DNA from: Acidobacteriota bacterium
GTDB lineage: Bacteria > Acidobacteriota > Blastocatellia > RBC074
Direction of reading: 5' to 3'
Assembly: GCA_016196035.1 (NCBI GenBank)
Contig: JACPYM010000088.1
Coordinates: 62,001 to 126,000 of the forward strand
Length of the DNA: 64,000 nt
Shown here: positions 62,964-64,000 of the stretch, piece by piece
How the letters are laid out: each line of letters starts with the position of its first letter
How positions within the stretch are numbered: the first letter of the stretch is position 1
Program-made: the position numbers and the translations under genes
The notes under the pieces: generated by a model
The model's database searches: none
What the model saw: the letters and a program-made list of their open reading frames with translations, nothing else
What the model was told of the DNA's origin: nothing

Positions 62964-64000
62964 ATGACACCGTTACTGACTTGTGTAATTCAGGCCGATG
63001 ACCGGGCGACGGCCACGCATCTCTGCCACGCGCTCGAAGCCGATGCGCGGCTGCGCGTCACGGCCGTCTTTCGCACCAACCAACAGATTTACGAAGAAGT
63101 CATGCGCCAGCGCCCGGCCATCGTGGTGTTAATGCTGAGCGCGCAACCGCAAACCACCTGGGCCTTGGCCCAGGCTATTCAACAGGGTGCGCCCGGCGTC
63201 GCCGTCATCTGTGCCGCGCAACAAGCTTCCACCGATCTGATTCTGGATACGTTGCGCAACGGTGCGCACGAATTTTTGCGCCTGCCTATCCGGCCCGAAG
63301 AGTTGCGCACCGTGCTCGACCGCATTGTCGAAACACATGCGAGCGATCCCTTTGGCATTGGCGGCGCGGCTAAACGCGGGCGCGTCACGGCGGTCTTTTC
63401 GCCCCGGGGCGGCTGCGGCACTTCGTTCATCGCGGCCAATCTGGCGGCGGGCATCCATGCCCCGACGGTGCTCGTTGATTTGAACCTGCAAGCCAGCAGT
63501 CTGGATTTGTATTTGGGTCTCAAGCCGCGCTTTTCCTGGGTGGACCTGATCGAAAACCAGGCGCGCCTGGACGACCAAATGCTGGTGAGTCTCTTGACGC
63601 CTTTCAATGAGCGCCTGTCGTTGCTGGCAGCCCCCGCCAAATCTGAAGACGCCGAGGAAGTGCGGCCCGAACAAATTCACGACGCCATCAACGCCTTGCG
63701 GGCGCGTTTCGATCACGTGCTGCTCGATGTGATGCACTCGTTTGACGCCTTGACGCTCAGCGCGCTTGATGCCGCCGACGACATTCTGCTGGTGCTGGGA
63801 CTCGACATCGTTTCCGTCCGCGCGGCGCAACGCGCGCTCACCATCTTTCAACGCCTGGAATATCCGCGCGCGAAAACCCGGCTGGTGCTGAATCGCTGGA
63901 ATCAACACAGCGAGTTGGAATTGCGCGAGGTCGAGCGGGCGCTGGGCCAACCCGTGCGCAACCTGATTCCGGACGACTATCGCACGGTGGTCGGATCGCT
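62964..64000 (+). CDS. cpaE: CpaE/TadZ-like pilus localisation ATPase, cut by window end
   Basis: 345 residues visible from ATG 62964. The N-terminal part (about 1-115) has a receiver-like fold (TCVIQADDRATATHL, PAIVVLMLSAQ, LILDTLRNGAHEFLRLPI). A MinD/ParA-type ATPase domain follows from about 135, but the P-loop reads SPRGGCGTSF: both invariant Lys of the KGGxGKT motif are lost. VLVDLNLQASSLDLYLGL is the switch region. In this family ATP binding is often weak; the protein localises the Tad apparatus. The C-terminus lies beyond the window. Confidence 0.93.
   Translation, partial: MTPLLTCVIQADDRATATHLCHALEADARLRVTAVFRTNQQIYEEVMRQRPAIVVLMLSAQPQTTWALAQAIQQGAPGVAVICAAQQASTDLILDTLRNGAHEFLRLPIRPEELRTVLDRIVETHASDPFGIGGAAKRGRVTAVFSPRGGCGTSFIAANLAAGIHAPTVLVDLNLQASSLDLYLGLKPRFSWVDLIENQARLDDQMLVSLLTPFNERLSLLAAPAKSEDAEEVRPEQIHDAINALRARFDHVLLDVMHSFDALTLSALDAADDILLVLGLDIVSVRAAQRALTIFQRLEYPRAKTRLVLNRWNQHSELELREVERALGQPVRNLIPDDYRTVVGS

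Overview
The window looks like a chromosomal segment of a GC-rich Acidobacteriota, most likely class Blastocatellia. I base this on two secreted proteins that end in the TIGR03437-type domain typical of that phylum, on SBBP beta-propeller, BACON and LamG domains, on large Ser/Thr kinases beside pfam07638-type ECF sigma factors, and on a Tad/Flp pilus locus. No rRNA, CRISPR array, prophage or insertion sequence was seen. Most genes have ordinary bacterial signals (SD sequences, some TTG/GTG starts).

Layout. 1-7 kb (minus strand): a signalling cluster of an FHA-GAF-PP2C phosphatase, a zinc-ribbon TPR protein, an RDD membrane protein, a zinc-ribbon/kinase/FHA protein and a zinc-ribbon/FHA protein. 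7.3-11.9 kb (plus): lipoprotein, membrane protein, rhomboid protease and a TPR protein with an apparent one-base frameshift. 11.9-17 kb: housekeeping block ispE, tRNA-Gln, prs, rplY, pth, rpsF, rpsR, rplI. 17.2-25.7 kb: ECF sigma factor, LamG/BACON/TIGR03437 secreted protein, DUF4440 lipoprotein, WD40 kinase and a small gene that may be a STAND-NTPase remnant. 25.7-32.5 kb: Uma2 protein, sucD, a coupled secreted HEAT/Tat-signal pair, thiolase and a zinc-ribbon TPR protein. 33-37.4 kb: recA, a DUF433/PIN-like toxin-antitoxin pair, selD and three small membrane proteins. 37.4-44.3 kb: TPR kinase, SBBP/TIGR03437 protein and a second ECF sigma factor. 44.5-49.5 kb: recO, ppdK, Uma2 and an AbiEii-like nucleotidyltransferase. 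49.6-54.9 kb: envelope glycosylation genes (GT2, two GT87-like, one PTPS-related membrane protein). 56.3-64 kb: Tad/Flp pilus genes flp1, flp2, cpaA, cpaB, cpaC, tadG, two tadE and cpaE (cut by the window end).

Three things stand out. First, selD is a selenoprotein gene: an ATG 114 bases upstream of the first uninterrupted start opens the same frame, reads through an in-frame TGA at codon 14 exactly at the catalytic Cys/Sec position, and is followed by a hairpin that fits a bacterial SECIS. Second, many intergenic gaps between co-directional genes hold tandem heptanucleotide arrays whose unit differs from locus to locus, mostly arranged as two complementary arms that can fold into long hairpins; other gaps hold perfect inverted repeats of 19-37 bp. 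Third, the set {ECF sigma factor, TIGR03437 secreted protein, repeat-bearing Ser/Thr kinase with the same N-terminal domain} occurs twice, about 20 kb apart, suggesting a reused kinase/sigma module with a surface protein.
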